This document shows, one piece after another, positions 43,448 through 52,015 of a DNA stretch of 64,000 nt. Origin of the DNA: Pigmentiphaga sp. (GTDB lineage Bacteria > Pseudomonadota > Gammaproteobacteria > Burkholderiales > Burkholderiaceae_B); assembly GCA_023228945.1 (NCBI GenBank), contig JALOAI010000003.1:62001-126000 (forward strand), given 5' to 3'. A program made the position numbers and the translations under genes. Numbering within the stretch: the first letter of the stretch is position 1; every line of letters starts with the position of its first letter. The notes under the pieces were generated by a model. That model was not told where the DNA came from and ran no database searches. It saw only the letters and a list, made by a program, of their open reading frames with translations.

Positions 43448-44215
43448 TTAGAGATTGGTGCAGAGATCCAGCCGGAAGCTGATGTCGGTGTTGAGCGGCT
43501 GGGGCTTGCCTTGGCCGTCTTGCGTCGAAAAGCGGATCGAAATCGAATACTTGTTGGCGCTGATTTCGGGAAAAAACCGGGATTCGTCGGGCAGGTGCAC
43601 GCGCAGCAACTGATAGGGACGCCCATTGGGCGACTGCTGGTAGAGCCCGCCACGGGCGACGACCTCGCTGGATTCCCGGTTCTGGCGCAGCAGTTCGAGC
43701 GCCAGGGAGAGGCCTTCATAGAGAGGCAGCAGCGGCTGGCACCATGACTGCAGATCCTCCAGGCGCTCGGCGGCGGGCCGGCATTGCCAAGCGTAGTAGG
43801 AAGGCATGTCGAACTCGCACACCCCGCCCGGAATCACCAGCCGGCTGCGCACGCTGGCGAGCCATTCGTGCTGGCGCAGCATATCGCCCGGTTTGGTCTG
43901 GGAGGACAGGGCGCCGATGACGTCGTTGAGCCGGGAGAGCGTGGCATCGAGCACGCTCGCGGCGACCCCGGGATGCTCGCGCAGCGCCAGCAGGCTTTGG
44001 CGCTGGCGTTCGAGTTCCTGCAGCAGTTCGCCGCGGGCATCCGCCCTGCCGGTGGAGCGGCCCAGGGCGTCGATGATCTCGAATAAGGTAGCCAGCCCCG
44101 CATGATGCGCACGGGGGTCGTCCTGCTGGATGAAGAAGAACAGTCGTTGAAACTGGTCTTCCAGACGTAGCAGGTTGCGAACGCGTTCGTTGAAAGGATA
44201 TTCGTACAGGATCAC
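43448..44215 (-). CDS. zapD: Cell division protein ZapD
   Basis: This 255-residue cytosolic protein crosslinks FtsZ filaments at the division ring. Its N-terminus MILYEYPFNERVRNLLRLEDQFQRLFFFI and the following helical repeats are characteristic, with YAWQCRPAAERLEDLQSW and LRVHLPDESRFFPEISANKYSISIRF in the C-terminal beta domain. It is normally next to coaE and yacG; here coaE lies 5 kb away beyond the catabolic cluster, and no yacG is seen. It is convergent with the Nudix-ThiE gene. Confidence 0.93.
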   Translation of the reverse strand: MILYEYPFNERVRNLLRLEDQFQRLFFFIQQDDPRAHHAGLATLFEIIDALGRSTGRADARGELLQELERQRQSLLALREHPGVAASVLDATLSRLNDVIGALSSQTKPGDMLRQHEWLASVRSRLVIPGGVCEFDMPSYYAWQCRPAAERLEDLQSWCQPLLPLYEGLSLALELLRQNRESSEVVARGGLYQQSPNGRPYQLLRVHLPDESRFFPEISANKYSISIRFSTQDGQGKPQPLNTDISFRLDLCTNL

Positions 44216-44326
44216 GCGGCAGGCTTGCGTTGCGGTTATGGCAGGATTGTAACGAGAGAGTCGAGAGAAAGCCGCAACAGGATACGACAGGACGCTGGCG
44301 AGAGGATGGCCACGCGCGTTAAAAAA

Positions 44327-44371
44327 TCAACCAACTGTATGGTTGACTTTTTGAGACCCCTTCCGTAGAGT
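44327..44371 (+). promoter_or_regulatory. Promoter with overlapping palindromic operator for the aldehyde dehydrogenase cluster
   Basis: A strong sigma70-type promoter is visible: TTGACT (44343-44348), a 17-nt spacer, TAGAGT (44366-44371). The -35 lies inside an inverted repeat at 44327-44346 with arms TCAACCA and TGGTTGA. The same palindrome, longer and more perfect, lies in the same position at 60895-60920. A repressor bound here would block polymerase; the TetR protein at 48955 is the obvious candidate. Confidence 0.75.
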
Positions 44372-44493
44372 TCGTGTCTGTCTCTTCCCGGGCGTACCGG
44401 GCCTGGCCGGTATTCTCGCCGCCGGGCAACGCCACCGCATTGGCGGCAGGCATGGGGCTTTTTTTATCCGAATCCAATATCAGGTGGAGCATC

Positions 44494-45957
44494 ATGGCGC
44501 AACTCTCTGCTTCTTTACCCGCGTGGCACGGCAAAGCTTACACCCAAGGCTGGCAGGCCATGGAAGGCGGCACGCTGGCGGTACGCGAACCGGCCACCGG
44601 TCACGAACTTGCGCAGGTGGGCCTGGCCAACGCCGCCGATGTGGGCCGCGCCGCCGCGGCCGCGCGCCAGGCGCAGCCCGGATGGGCCGCGTTGCCGTTT
44701 CAGGAGCGCGCCGCCGTGTTCCGCCGCGCGGCCGCGGTGGTCGAGCAGCGGATGGAAGAGTTCGCCGATTGGATCGTACGCGAAACCGGCGCCATCCGGC
44801 CCAAAGCCATGTTCGAGCTCACCTCCATCCTCACGCACTTTCACGAGGCCGCCGCGATGCCGTCGCATCCGCAGGGCCTGGTGTTGCCCAGCGCCGATGG
44901 CGTGGTCAGCCTGGCGCGGCGCGTGCCCCATGGCGTGGTGGGCATCATCTCGCCCTTCAACTTTCCGCTGCTGCTGTCCAACCGCTCCGTGGCCCCGGCG
45001 CTGGCCGTGGGCAACGCAGTGGTGCTCAAGCCCGACCCCCGCACTCCGGTGTCGGGCGGCGTGCTGCTGGCCCTGATCTACCAGGAGGCCGGGCTACCCG
45101 ATGGCGTGCTGCAAGTGCTGCCCGGCGACGCCGAGGCCGGTGAAGCCCTGTGCACCGACCCCAACATCACCATGGTGTCGTTCACCGGTTCCACCGCGGT
45201 GGGGCGCCGGGTGGGCGAACTGGCCGGCCGCCATCTCAAAAAGGTGGCGCTCGAGCTGGGCGGCAAGAATTCGCTCATCATCCTCGACGACGCCGATCTT
45301 GATCTCGCCGTCTCCAACGGCTCGTGGGCCTCGTGGCTGCACCAGGGCCAGATCTGCATGAGCGCGGGGCGCCATCTGGTGCATCGCAGCATCGCCGACG
45401 CCTACATCTCGCGCATGGCCGAGAAAGCCCGGCTATTGCCGGTGGGCGACCCCTACACCCAGCAGGTGGCGATCGGGCCGCTGATCACCACCAGGCAGGT
45501 GGAGCGCGTCAAGCGCCTCGTGGATGATTCCGTGGCCGGCGGCGCTCGCCTCGAGGCCGGCGGCAAGGCCGAGGGTAACTTCTATCATCCCACCGTGCTC
45601 AGCCAGGTGGCACCGGACTCCGCGATCTTCCGCGAAGAGATTTTCGGCCCCGTTGTGGCGGTCACGGTATTCGACACCGACGACGAGGCCGTGGCCCTGG
45701 CCAACGATACCGAATATGGTCTGTCGGCCGGCATTCTGACCCAATCGATGTCGCGCGGCATGGCCATCGGCCGCCGGCTCAACGTGGGCCTGGTGCACAT
45801 CAACGATCAAACGGTCAACGACGACGGCCACATGCCCATGGGCGGCCGTGGCGCCTCGGGCAATGGTTCGCGCCATGGCGGCCCGGCCAACTGGGATGAA
45901 TTCTCCCAGTGGCAATGGACCACCTACCGCGACACGCCGCCGCAGTACCCGCTATAA
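44494..45957 (+). CDS. Aldehyde dehydrogenase (benzaldehyde-dehydrogenase-like)
   Basis: This 487-residue NAD(P)-dependent aldehyde dehydrogenase has ISPFNFPLLLSNRSVAPALAVGNAVVLKPDPRTP and the NAD-loop SFTGSTAVGRRVGE. The catalytic glutamate lies in ALELGGKNS and the catalytic cysteine in HQGQICMSAGRH; EEIFGPVVAV is also present. Its sequence is closest in style to aromatic or benzaldehyde dehydrogenases. GGAG precedes the ATG at 44494; a longer upstream frame includes the promoter and is not used. It is the first gene after the operator at 44327 and leads a cluster with an alpha-methylacyl-CoA racemase, a CoA-transferase and TetR, suggesting oxidation of an aldehyde intermediate to an acid that is then CoA-activated. 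Confidence 0.88.
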   Translation: MAQLSASLPAWHGKAYTQGWQAMEGGTLAVREPATGHELAQVGLANAADVGRAAAAARQAQPGWAALPFQERAAVFRRAAAVVEQRMEEFADWIVRETGAIRPKAMFELTSILTHFHEAAAMPSHPQGLVLPSADGVVSLARRVPHGVVGIISPFNFPLLLSNRSVAPALAVGNAVVLKPDPRTPVSGGVLLALIYQEAGLPDGVLQVLPGDAEAGEALCTDPNITMVSFTGSTAVGRRVGELAGRHLKKVALELGGKNSLIILDDADLDLAVSNGSWASWLHQGQICMSAGRHLVHRSIADAYISRMAEKARLLPVGDPYTQQVAIGPLITTRQVERVKRLVDDSVAGGARLEAGGKAEGNFYHPTVLSQVAPDSAIFREEIFGPVVAVTVFDTDDEAVALANDTEYGLSAGILTQSMSRGMAIGRRLNVGLVHINDQTVNDDGHMPMGGRGASGNGSRHGGPANWDEFSQWQWTTYRDTPPQYPL

Positions 45958-46135
45958 GCGGTCTTGTTGCCGCCGGCGGCGCTGCGGCGCTACGCGATAC
46001 GCCGCCGCGGCCCGAAAAGTCGATGTTCTCGCCGCTGGGGATTCCCTCGGCCAGGCGCCCAAGAGCAAGCCCCGTCGTGCATGACGGATCAAGCGAGGCC
46101 ATCCCGAGGTGACGCCGAAGGCGGCCCCGCCTCTT

Positions 46136-46174
46136 GGCGCAGACGCTCCGGCCGAGAGGCTGGAGTACTTCACC
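46136..46174 (+). repeat. Dispersed intergenic hairpin repeat, copy 5
   Basis: It reads GACGCTCCGGCCGA, GAGGCTGGAGTACTTCACC, between the aldehyde dehydrogenase and racemase genes. A CCAAGAGCAAGCCCCGTCGT motif at 46057-46076 parallels the one upstream of copy 4. It could attenuate transcription within the cluster. Confidence 0.65.
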
Positions 46175-46235
46175 ACCCAGGTGGGCGGAGTGACGCCATA
46201 AGCGCGGCGAGCGTGAGCGTTTTGAGGAGTCGCCC

Positions 46236-47390
46236 ATGGGGCCATTGTCAGGATTGAAAGTCGTCGAGTTCGCCGGCCTGGGGCCGGGGCCGTTCTGCGC
46301 CATGGTGCTGGCCGATCTGGGCGCCGAAGTCATCAGCATCGAGCGGCCCCTGCCGCAGCCGCCATCGGCGCGGCAGCGTGCCGGCGACGTGCTCGCCCGC
46401 GGCCGCCGCTCGCTGGTGCTCGACCTGAAGCAACCCGCCGCGATCGACGTCGCCCTGCGGCTGATCGATAAGGCCCACGCCGTGATCGAGGGTTTCCGCC
46501 CAGGGGTGATGGAGAAGCTGGGCCTGGGCCCCGAGACCTGCCTCGCGCGCAATCCCGCCCTGGTGTACGGACGCATGACGGGTTGGGGCCAGCAAGGCCC
46601 ACTGGCGCCGGCAGCGGGGCACGATATCAACTACATCGCCTTGTCGGGCGCGCTGTCCATGATCGGCCCGCGCGGCGGCAAGCCCACGCCGCCGCCCGGC
46701 CTGGTGGGCGATTTCGGCGGCGGCGCCATGCTGTTGGCGGTAGGCATCCTCGGCGCCCTGTGGCATGCGCGCGGCACCGGCGAAGGGCAGGTGGTGGATG
46801 CCGCCATCTGCGACGGCGCCGCCTTGTTGTCGTCCTTGATGTATGGCTGGCGCGGCACCGGCCAGTGGAGCCTCGAGCGTGGCCGCAATATGGGCGATGG
46901 CGGGGCCTACTTCTACGACAGCTATGTTTGCAGCGATGGCCATTGCATCGCCATCGGCGCCATCGAACCCAAGTTCTACGCCGAGCTCCTGCAACGCATT
47001 GGCCTGGCCGATGACCCCCTGTTTGCCAAACAATGGGACAAATCCCGCTGGGAGGAGCGCCGCGAGCGCCTGGCGGCGTTGTTCGCCACCCGCACCCGGG
47101 AGGCCTGGTGCGAATTGCTGGAGGGCAGCGATGCCTGCTTCGCTCCGGTGCTGAACCTGGACGAAGCGCCGCACCACCCCCACAACCGGGTGCGCGGCAA
47201 TTTCGCCGAGGTCGACGGCGTCGTGCAGCCCGCGCCGGCGCCGCGCTTCAGTGCCACGCCGGCCGCGCCCTGCCAGCCGGTCAGCGCCCCAGGCGCGCAT
47301 AGCCGCGAGCTGCTGGCCGAGGCGGGCTTCGGAGCCGACGCCATCGACAGCCTGCTGGCCCAGGGTGCGGTGCATGAGGCGGTTGCCTGA
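46236..47390 (+). CDS. Alpha-methylacyl-CoA racemase-like CoA-transferase family III protein
   Basis: This 384-residue member of the CaiB/BaiF superfamily is of the alpha-methylacyl-CoA racemase branch. It has the family N-terminus LSGLKVVEFAGLGPGPFCAMVLADLGAEV, YGRMTGWGQQGPL, AGHDINYIALSG (the catalytic His of the bacterial racemase) and GLVGDFGGGAML (the catalytic Asp). The enzyme interconverts R and S 2-methylacyl-CoA esters so a stereospecific acyl-CoA dehydrogenase can act. GAGGAG lies about 6 nt upstream. An acyl-CoA dehydrogenase under the same predicted operator at 60.9 kb fits this role. Confidence 0.88.
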   Translation: MGPLSGLKVVEFAGLGPGPFCAMVLADLGAEVISIERPLPQPPSARQRAGDVLARGRRSLVLDLKQPAAIDVALRLIDKAHAVIEGFRPGVMEKLGLGPETCLARNPALVYGRMTGWGQQGPLAPAAGHDINYIALSGALSMIGPRGGKPTPPPGLVGDFGGGAMLLAVGILGALWHARGTGEGQVVDAAICDGAALLSSLMYGWRGTGQWSLERGRNMGDGGAYFYDSYVCSDGHCIAIGAIEPKFYAELLQRIGLADDPLFAKQWDKSRWEERRERLAALFATRTREAWCELLEGSDACFAPVLNLDEAPHHPHNRVRGNFAEVDGVVQPAPAPRFSATPAAPCQPVSAPGAHSRELLAEAGFGADAIDSLLAQGAVHEAVA

Positions 47391-47616
47391 GCATCCGGCC
47401 ATGGGCGCCGCTGTCGTTCGCGGTGGGGCTGGATGCTGTCGCATCGATGGGGCGCCGGTGGCCGCCCCGCTGCGTGACGACGGCGCGCCGCGAGGCAAGC
47501 CGGAATCAGCGTCCCGCGCGGCGGGGAGCCAGGGACCCCTGGAAGCCGCTGCAGCTTATCCAGCAATTTCTTCGAGCTTTCGTGCTTTGTCAGCTTTTTC
47601 TTGTTGAGAGTCATTT

Positions 47617-48861
47617 ATGTCCCCAGGTAAATCGGGAGCCCTTGCGGGCCTGCGTGTCATCGAAGCCACCCATGCGCTGGCGGGTCCGTTCTGCGGCCAG
47701 ATATTGGCCGACCATGGCGCCGACGTGATCAAGATCGAACCGCCCGAAGGCGATTTTTTCCGTCGCATCGGCCCCTACGACAAGGCCGACCGGGATCGGC
47801 ACTATGGCGGTCTGTTCCAGTCGTGCAACCGCAACAAGCGCAGCGTGTCGATCGACTTCAAAAAGCCGGAAGGCCGAGAGCTGTTCAAAGAGTTGATTGC
47901 CGGCGCCGACGCCTTCGTGGAAAATTACCGGGCCGATGTGCTCAACCGGCTGGGCCTGGGCTACGAGGAACTGAAGAAGATCAATCCCCGCCTGGTCTAT
48001 ACCTCGGTACGGGGATTTGGCGACCGCGCGGGCGGCGCAAGCCCCTACATGGCCTGGCCCACCTTCGACATCGTCGCCCAGGCAATGGGGGGCTGGATGG
48101 GTATCACCGGCCCGTCGCCCGATCAGCCGTTCAAGGTGGGCGGCGGCCCGGGCGATACCGTGCCCGGCCTGTTCGCCGCCTTTGGTACGCTGGCGGCGAT
48201 GTTCAAGGCACGCGAAACCGGCCAGGGCCAGTACGTGGACGTCGCCATGGTCGACAGCATCCTGGCGATGGGCGAGCTGATCGTCAGCACCTTCGCCTAT
48301 ACCGGAGTGTCGCCCGCTGCCAACGGCAACACGCTGCCCGGCCTGGCGCCCTTCGGCACGGTGCCAACCAGGGACGGCACCGTGGTCATCGCCGCCGCCC
48401 ACGATCCGCAGTGGCGCGAACTCACGGCGCTCATGGGCCGCCCCGAACTGGCCGATCATCCGGACTACAACTCGGAGGCTCAGCGCTGGGTCAACCGCGA
48501 CGCCATGATGGCCGAACTGGAAACCTTCACGCGCCAATACACCAAGGCCGAACTCAAAGACATGCTGGGGGGCCGGGTACCGGTGGGCCCGATCTATCTG
48601 GCGGAAGATATTTTCCAGGATCCGCACTTTGCGGCCCGCAATATGTTGCCGGAGGTCGAACATCCCGGGATCGAGCGCAAGGTGCGGGTGCCGGGCGTGC
48701 CGGTCAAGCTGTCGGGCACGCCGGGGGGCGTACGCCGCCGCGCGCCGCTGCTGGCCGAGCATACCGATGAAGTCCTGCGCGAGTATGGCCTTGACGACGA
48801 CCGCATTGCGGCCTTGGCCGAGGCCGGCGCGATCCGCCGCGGGCCGGCGGCCGCCACCTGA
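47617..48861 (+). CDS. CaiB/BaiF-type (family III) CoA-transferase
   Basis: This 414-residue CoA-transferase has GLRVIEATHALAGPFCGQILADHGADVIKIEPPEGDFFR, SIDFKKPEGRELFKELI, VRGFGDRAGGASPYMAWPTFDIVAQAMGG (the catalytic Asp region) and GQYVDVAMVDSILA. It should transfer CoA from a donor such as succinyl-CoA to a carboxylic acid, activating the product of the aldehyde dehydrogenase. It follows the racemase gene by 226 bp and precedes the TetR gene by 93 bp. The 226-bp gap shows no gene and no obvious operator. Confidence 0.88.
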   Translation: MSPGKSGALAGLRVIEATHALAGPFCGQILADHGADVIKIEPPEGDFFRRIGPYDKADRDRHYGGLFQSCNRNKRSVSIDFKKPEGRELFKELIAGADAFVENYRADVLNRLGLGYEELKKINPRLVYTSVRGFGDRAGGASPYMAWPTFDIVAQAMGGWMGITGPSPDQPFKVGGGPGDTVPGLFAAFGTLAAMFKARETGQGQYVDVAMVDSILAMGELIVSTFAYTGVSPAANGNTLPGLAPFGTVPTRDGTVVIAAAHDPQWRELTALMGRPELADHPDYNSEAQRWVNRDAMMAELETFTRQYTKAELKDMLGGRVPVGPIYLAEDIFQDPHFAARNMLPEVEHPGIERKVRVPGVPVKLSGTPGGVRRRAPLLAEHTDEVLREYGLDDDRIAALAEAGAIRRGPAAAT

Positions 48862-48954
48862 AGCCCGGGCCGGAAGAAGCGGTACGGCATCCCCGGAGCC
48901 ACGGCGGGCTATGATCCCAGGGAAAAATTACCCGATACTTTGTTCAGTTCATTC

Positions 48955-49590
48955 ATGACCGACGCTTCCGTTGCCAGTTCGCCACCCCGCAAACGGCGGG
49001 CCGCCAAATCCGCCAAGCATACCGATCGCCTGTCGGTGATCCTGCGTACGGCCGCAGGCCTGTTCGCCGAACACGGCTATGAAGCCACTTCCCTCGATAC
49101 GGTGGCCCGCCACCTGGGTATGCATAAGGCCACCCTATATCATTACGTCAAGGGCAAAGAGGATATCCTCTACCAATCGCTCACGGCGTCGTTCGCGGAT
49201 CTCGACACCATCAGCGAACGAGTCAAGGATCGGTCCCTGCCAGTCACCGAACGCCTGCGGATCTTTACCCGCAGCCTCGCCGCCGCGCAAAACAACGAGT
49301 TCGGCCGATGTCATGTGCTGGTTGGCGCGCGGCCGCTCAATCACAACAGCGAACGGATCCGGCAGTTCCAGCGGCGCCTCGACAACATCGTGCGCGACCT
49401 CGTCACCGAGGGCATCGCGGATGGTTCGCTGCGCGACGTCCAGCCCGGCATGGTATCGGCCATGCTGTTTGGTTCGCTCAACTGGGTACCGCGCTGGTAC
49501 AAGCCCGAGGGCGCGTACAGCATCGAAGAAATCGCCGACAGCTTCTGTGATTTTCTGATCTCGGGCATCCAGCGGCAGCCCGCTAGCTAA
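48955..49590 (+). CDS. TetR-family transcriptional regulator
   Basis: This 211-residue regulator has a typical TetR helix-turn-helix (RTAAGLFAEHGYEATSLDTVARHLGMHKATLYHYVKGKEDIL, about 30-72) after a basic N-terminal tail. The ligand domain is helical (C-terminal TetR_C-like). It closes the aldehyde dehydrogenase/racemase/CoA-transferase cluster. I propose that it binds the palindromes at 44327 and 60895, because both overlap promoters of CoA-linked catabolic genes and no other TetR gene is in the window. The start at ATG 48955 lacks a clear Shine-Dalgarno; TTG 48940 is possible. Confidence 0.85.
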   Translation: MTDASVASSPPRKRRAAKSAKHTDRLSVILRTAAGLFAEHGYEATSLDTVARHLGMHKATLYHYVKGKEDILYQSLTASFADLDTISERVKDRSLPVTERLRIFTRSLAAAQNNEFGRCHVLVGARPLNHNSERIRQFQRRLDNIVRDLVTEGIADGSLRDVQPGMVSAMLFGSLNWVPRWYKPEGAYSIEEIADSFCDFLISGIQRQPAS

Positions 49591-49618
49591 CCACGCGCCA
49601 GGCGCCGGCGCCAGGGGT

Positions 49619-50290
49619 TTATTTTCCGCCGCGCCGCCAATCGCGCATTTGCATCAGCCACTGCTCGTGCAGGTCGCGCACGCGCTGGCTCAAGGCTTCC
49701 AGTGTGGTGTTGCCGTCGTTGAGGATGAGATCGTCGGCGGCCGCCAGGCGCTGTTCGCGGCTGGCCTGGGCGGCCATGATGCGGCGGACGGCGTCGGGCT
49801 CCAGCCCGCTGCGCCGGCCCACGCGATCGATCTGGGTGGCTTCGTCGCAATCGACGACACAGACGCGGTTGAGGCGGTTTTGCCAGCGGCCCGATTCCAC
49901 CAGCAGCGGCACCACGAACACTTGGTAATGGCCATGGCTGCGCGATGCCTGCAGCTGGACTTCCGTGGCGATCATGGGGTGCAGCAGGTTCTCGAGCTTG
50001 CGGCGGGCCAGGGGATCCTGGAAGGCGAGCTCGCGCATGGCGGCGCGGTCCATCGCGCCATCGGCGGCGATGATGCCGGCGCCGAAAAGGGCGCGCAGTG
50101 GGGCGATGGCCGGCCCGCCCGGCCGCGTGAGGCTATGGGCGATGAGGTCGGTATCGATGACCGCGGCACCGAGGTCGGCCAGTTGATCGGCGACCCGGCT
50201 TTTGCCGGAACCGATGCCGCCGGTCAGGCCGATGCGCCAAGGATGGCTGGGCGAAAGCGTGGAGACCTCGGGAAGCATGGGCTGGCTCAT
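49619..50290 (-). CDS. coaE: Dephospho-CoA kinase
   Basis: This 223-residue kinase performs the last step of CoA synthesis. P-loop GLTGGIGSGKSRVAD (about residues 17-31), DTDLIAHSLTRPGGPA, HPMI, VPLLVESG and the lid CDEATQIDRVGRRSGLE are complete. It lies 42 nt downstream of the prepilin peptidase on the same strand. ATG 50290 (MSQPMLPE) is used; ATG 50278 is also possible. Confidence 0.94.
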   Translation of the reverse strand: MSQPMLPEVSTLSPSHPWRIGLTGGIGSGKSRVADQLADLGAAVIDTDLIAHSLTRPGGPAIAPLRALFGAGIIAADGAMDRAAMRELAFQDPLARRKLENLLHPMIATEVQLQASRSHGHYQVFVVPLLVESGRWQNRLNRVCVVDCDEATQIDRVGRRSGLEPDAVRRIMAAQASREQRLAAADDLILNDGNTTLEALSQRVRDLHEQWLMQMRDWRRGGK

Positions 50291-50332
50291 GAAAAGTTGC
50301 GTCGGCGGGCCGCGAATGGGTCGGATGATATT

Positions 50333-51196
50333 CTAGCCAAGAGGCCAGAGTCGAATCGGCGGCAGTAAAAAAAATTGCACGGCGCCGGCCACGGCCAGGC
50401 AGGGGCCGAATGGCAGCGGCGTACGGCTATGGGCACGGCGGCGCAGCATGAGATAAATGCCCGCGGCCAGGCCCAGCACGGAAGCCGACAGAACGACGAC
50501 GGGCAGCGCCAGCGGGCCCAGCCACGCGCCCAGCGCCGCCAGCAGTTTGAAGTCGCCCTGGCCCATGCCCTCGCGCCCGGTGATGAGACGATACACGGTG
50601 GCGAGCAGCCAGAGCGCGGCATAGCCGGCGGAGGCGCCGATGATGGCGCTGTGTGGCGCCAAAGGCCCCCAGCCCGCCACGGCCACCAGCAGGCCGCTCC
50701 ACAGCAGCGGCTGAGTGATGTCGTCGGGGAGCAGCAAGGTGTGGAGATCGATCACCGCCAGCGCGAGCAGAGCCAGGCAGGCGCCAAATGCCGCCAGGGC
50801 ATAGGGATGCGCACCGAAACGCCAATAGCAGGCCGCCGCGAGGACCGCGCTAATGGCCTCGATGACCGGGTACTGCCATGAGATGGGAACCCCGCAATGC
50901 CGGCAGCGGCCCCGCTGCCGGCACCAGCTCAGGACGGGCACGAGTTCGCGCCACGATAGCGGATGTTCGCAATGCGGGCAGTGCGAGCCGGGCCGCGCCA
51001 GGTTGTAGGGTGGGGCGGCTGCGATGGGTTCGCCGCGCACATCGGCATAGGCCTCCTGCCAGCCGCGTTCGAGCATGCGGGGCAGGCGCGCGACGACGAC
51101 GTTCACGAAACTGCCGAACACCAGGCCGAGCAGCACCGCCACGATCCAGGGGGCCGCCGGAGAGAGGGCCGCCATTGACTCAGAGTATGATTCCAT
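50333..51196 (-). CDS. pilD: Type IV prepilin peptidase / N-methyltransferase
   Basis: This 287-residue inner-membrane aspartic protease cleaves and N-methylates type IV prepilins and pseudopilins. It has a signature LGLVFGSFVNVVVARLP, two zinc CxxC pairs (HCPHCEHP and RCRHCGVP), and the catalytic aspartates in VIDLHTLLLPDD and GMGQGDFKLL. About eight hydrophobic helices follow. No pilin or pilB/pilC genes are in the window, so the substrate system is elsewhere. Its start is only 28 bp from the divergent lipoprotein gene; ATG 51175 (MAALSPA) would give more room. Confidence 0.93.
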   Translation of the reverse strand: MESYSESMAALSPAAPWIVAVLLGLVFGSFVNVVVARLPRMLERGWQEAYADVRGEPIAAAPPYNLARPGSHCPHCEHPLSWRELVPVLSWCRQRGRCRHCGVPISWQYPVIEAISAVLAAACYWRFGAHPYALAAFGACLALLALAVIDLHTLLLPDDITQPLLWSGLLVAVAGWGPLAPHSAIIGASAGYAALWLLATVYRLITGREGMGQGDFKLLAALGAWLGPLALPVVVLSASVLGLAAGIYLMLRRRAHSRTPLPFGPCLAVAGAVQFFLLPPIRLWPLG

Positions 51197-51224
51197 CTTG
51201 CAACCATACTATGGAGCCGTTGCC

Positions 51225-51950
51225 ATGTCCCGCTCTGTATCTCCGGCATTGTCCCTACGGTTTTGCCTGGCGGGATTGCTGCTGCCATGGGTGGCGGCTT
51301 GCCAGTTCTATGCGCCCAACGCACCAGTCGATCCCGTCAGCACCGAGGCGGTCACCCAGGCCGAGGCCGCCCGCCTGTGGCAGCGTGGGCCATCGCCCAT
51401 CGTTTCGGCCAGCCAGATCCGGATCGCCACGGGCGGCTTGCCGCGCGCCGAAGCCTGCGTCGATTGGCTCGATCCCTGCTGGGAAGAAAAAGGCATCGTG
51501 GCGCCCGCCGCCCCGGCACCCGACTTGCCGCAGTTGCCGCAAGTGGCCACGCCGGCGGTGGCCCAAACCTTCCGCGGGGTGCTGCCCTGCCTCGAAACCG
51601 GCGACGTCTGCGTCGGCCAGCAGGCGGTGCTTACCTTGTTCGCCAACCAGGCCTGGCGGGCCCGGGTGAGCGCCATCGCCCCCGACGGCAGCGTGCGCGA
51701 TCCCATACCCCTCGAGGGCTGCTGGACTCGTGATCCCATGGCGCCGCGCCAGTTCGTGCTACGGCTGGGCAACGGCAACCTGCTGGCCCAGCTCGAGGCG
51801 ACTTCCAACAACCAGTTGCGGGTGCGGGGCGATGCCGGCGCGCAAGGCGCCAACCTGGATTCCGCCTTGCGCTACCATCTCACGCGCCAGCCGCAGGTCG
51901 ATTGGCTGGGCCAGGCGATTCCCGCCGGCGCCCAGTGCCGGCCGTCATAG
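51225..51950 (+). CDS. Putative lipoprotein of unknown function
   Basis: This 241-residue predicted lipoprotein has signal LAGLLLPWVAAC followed by QFYAPNAP. The mature part has several cysteines (EACVDWLDPCWEE, LPCLETGDVC, LEGCWTRD, GAQCRPS) that could form disulfides, and a Pro/Ala linker. I recognise no family. GGAG lies about 7 nt before the ATG at 51225. It is divergent from the prepilin peptidase and convergent with the sugar-epimerase-like gene. An envelope role is likely, nothing more specific. Confidence 0.72.
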   Translation: MSRSVSPALSLRFCLAGLLLPWVAACQFYAPNAPVDPVSTEAVTQAEAARLWQRGPSPIVSASQIRIATGGLPRAEACVDWLDPCWEEKGIVAPAAPAPDLPQLPQVATPAVAQTFRGVLPCLETGDVCVGQQAVLTLFANQAWRARVSAIAPDGSVRDPIPLEGCWTRDPMAPRQFVLRLGNGNLLAQLEATSNNQLRVRGDAGAQGANLDSALRYHLTRQPQVDWLGQAIPAGAQCRPS

Positions 51951-52015
51951 GCGGCAGCCCGGAGGCACAGGGCGGCATCAGCCTTCCTCGGCGGCTGTGA
52001 GTAGCCGGGGCATGG

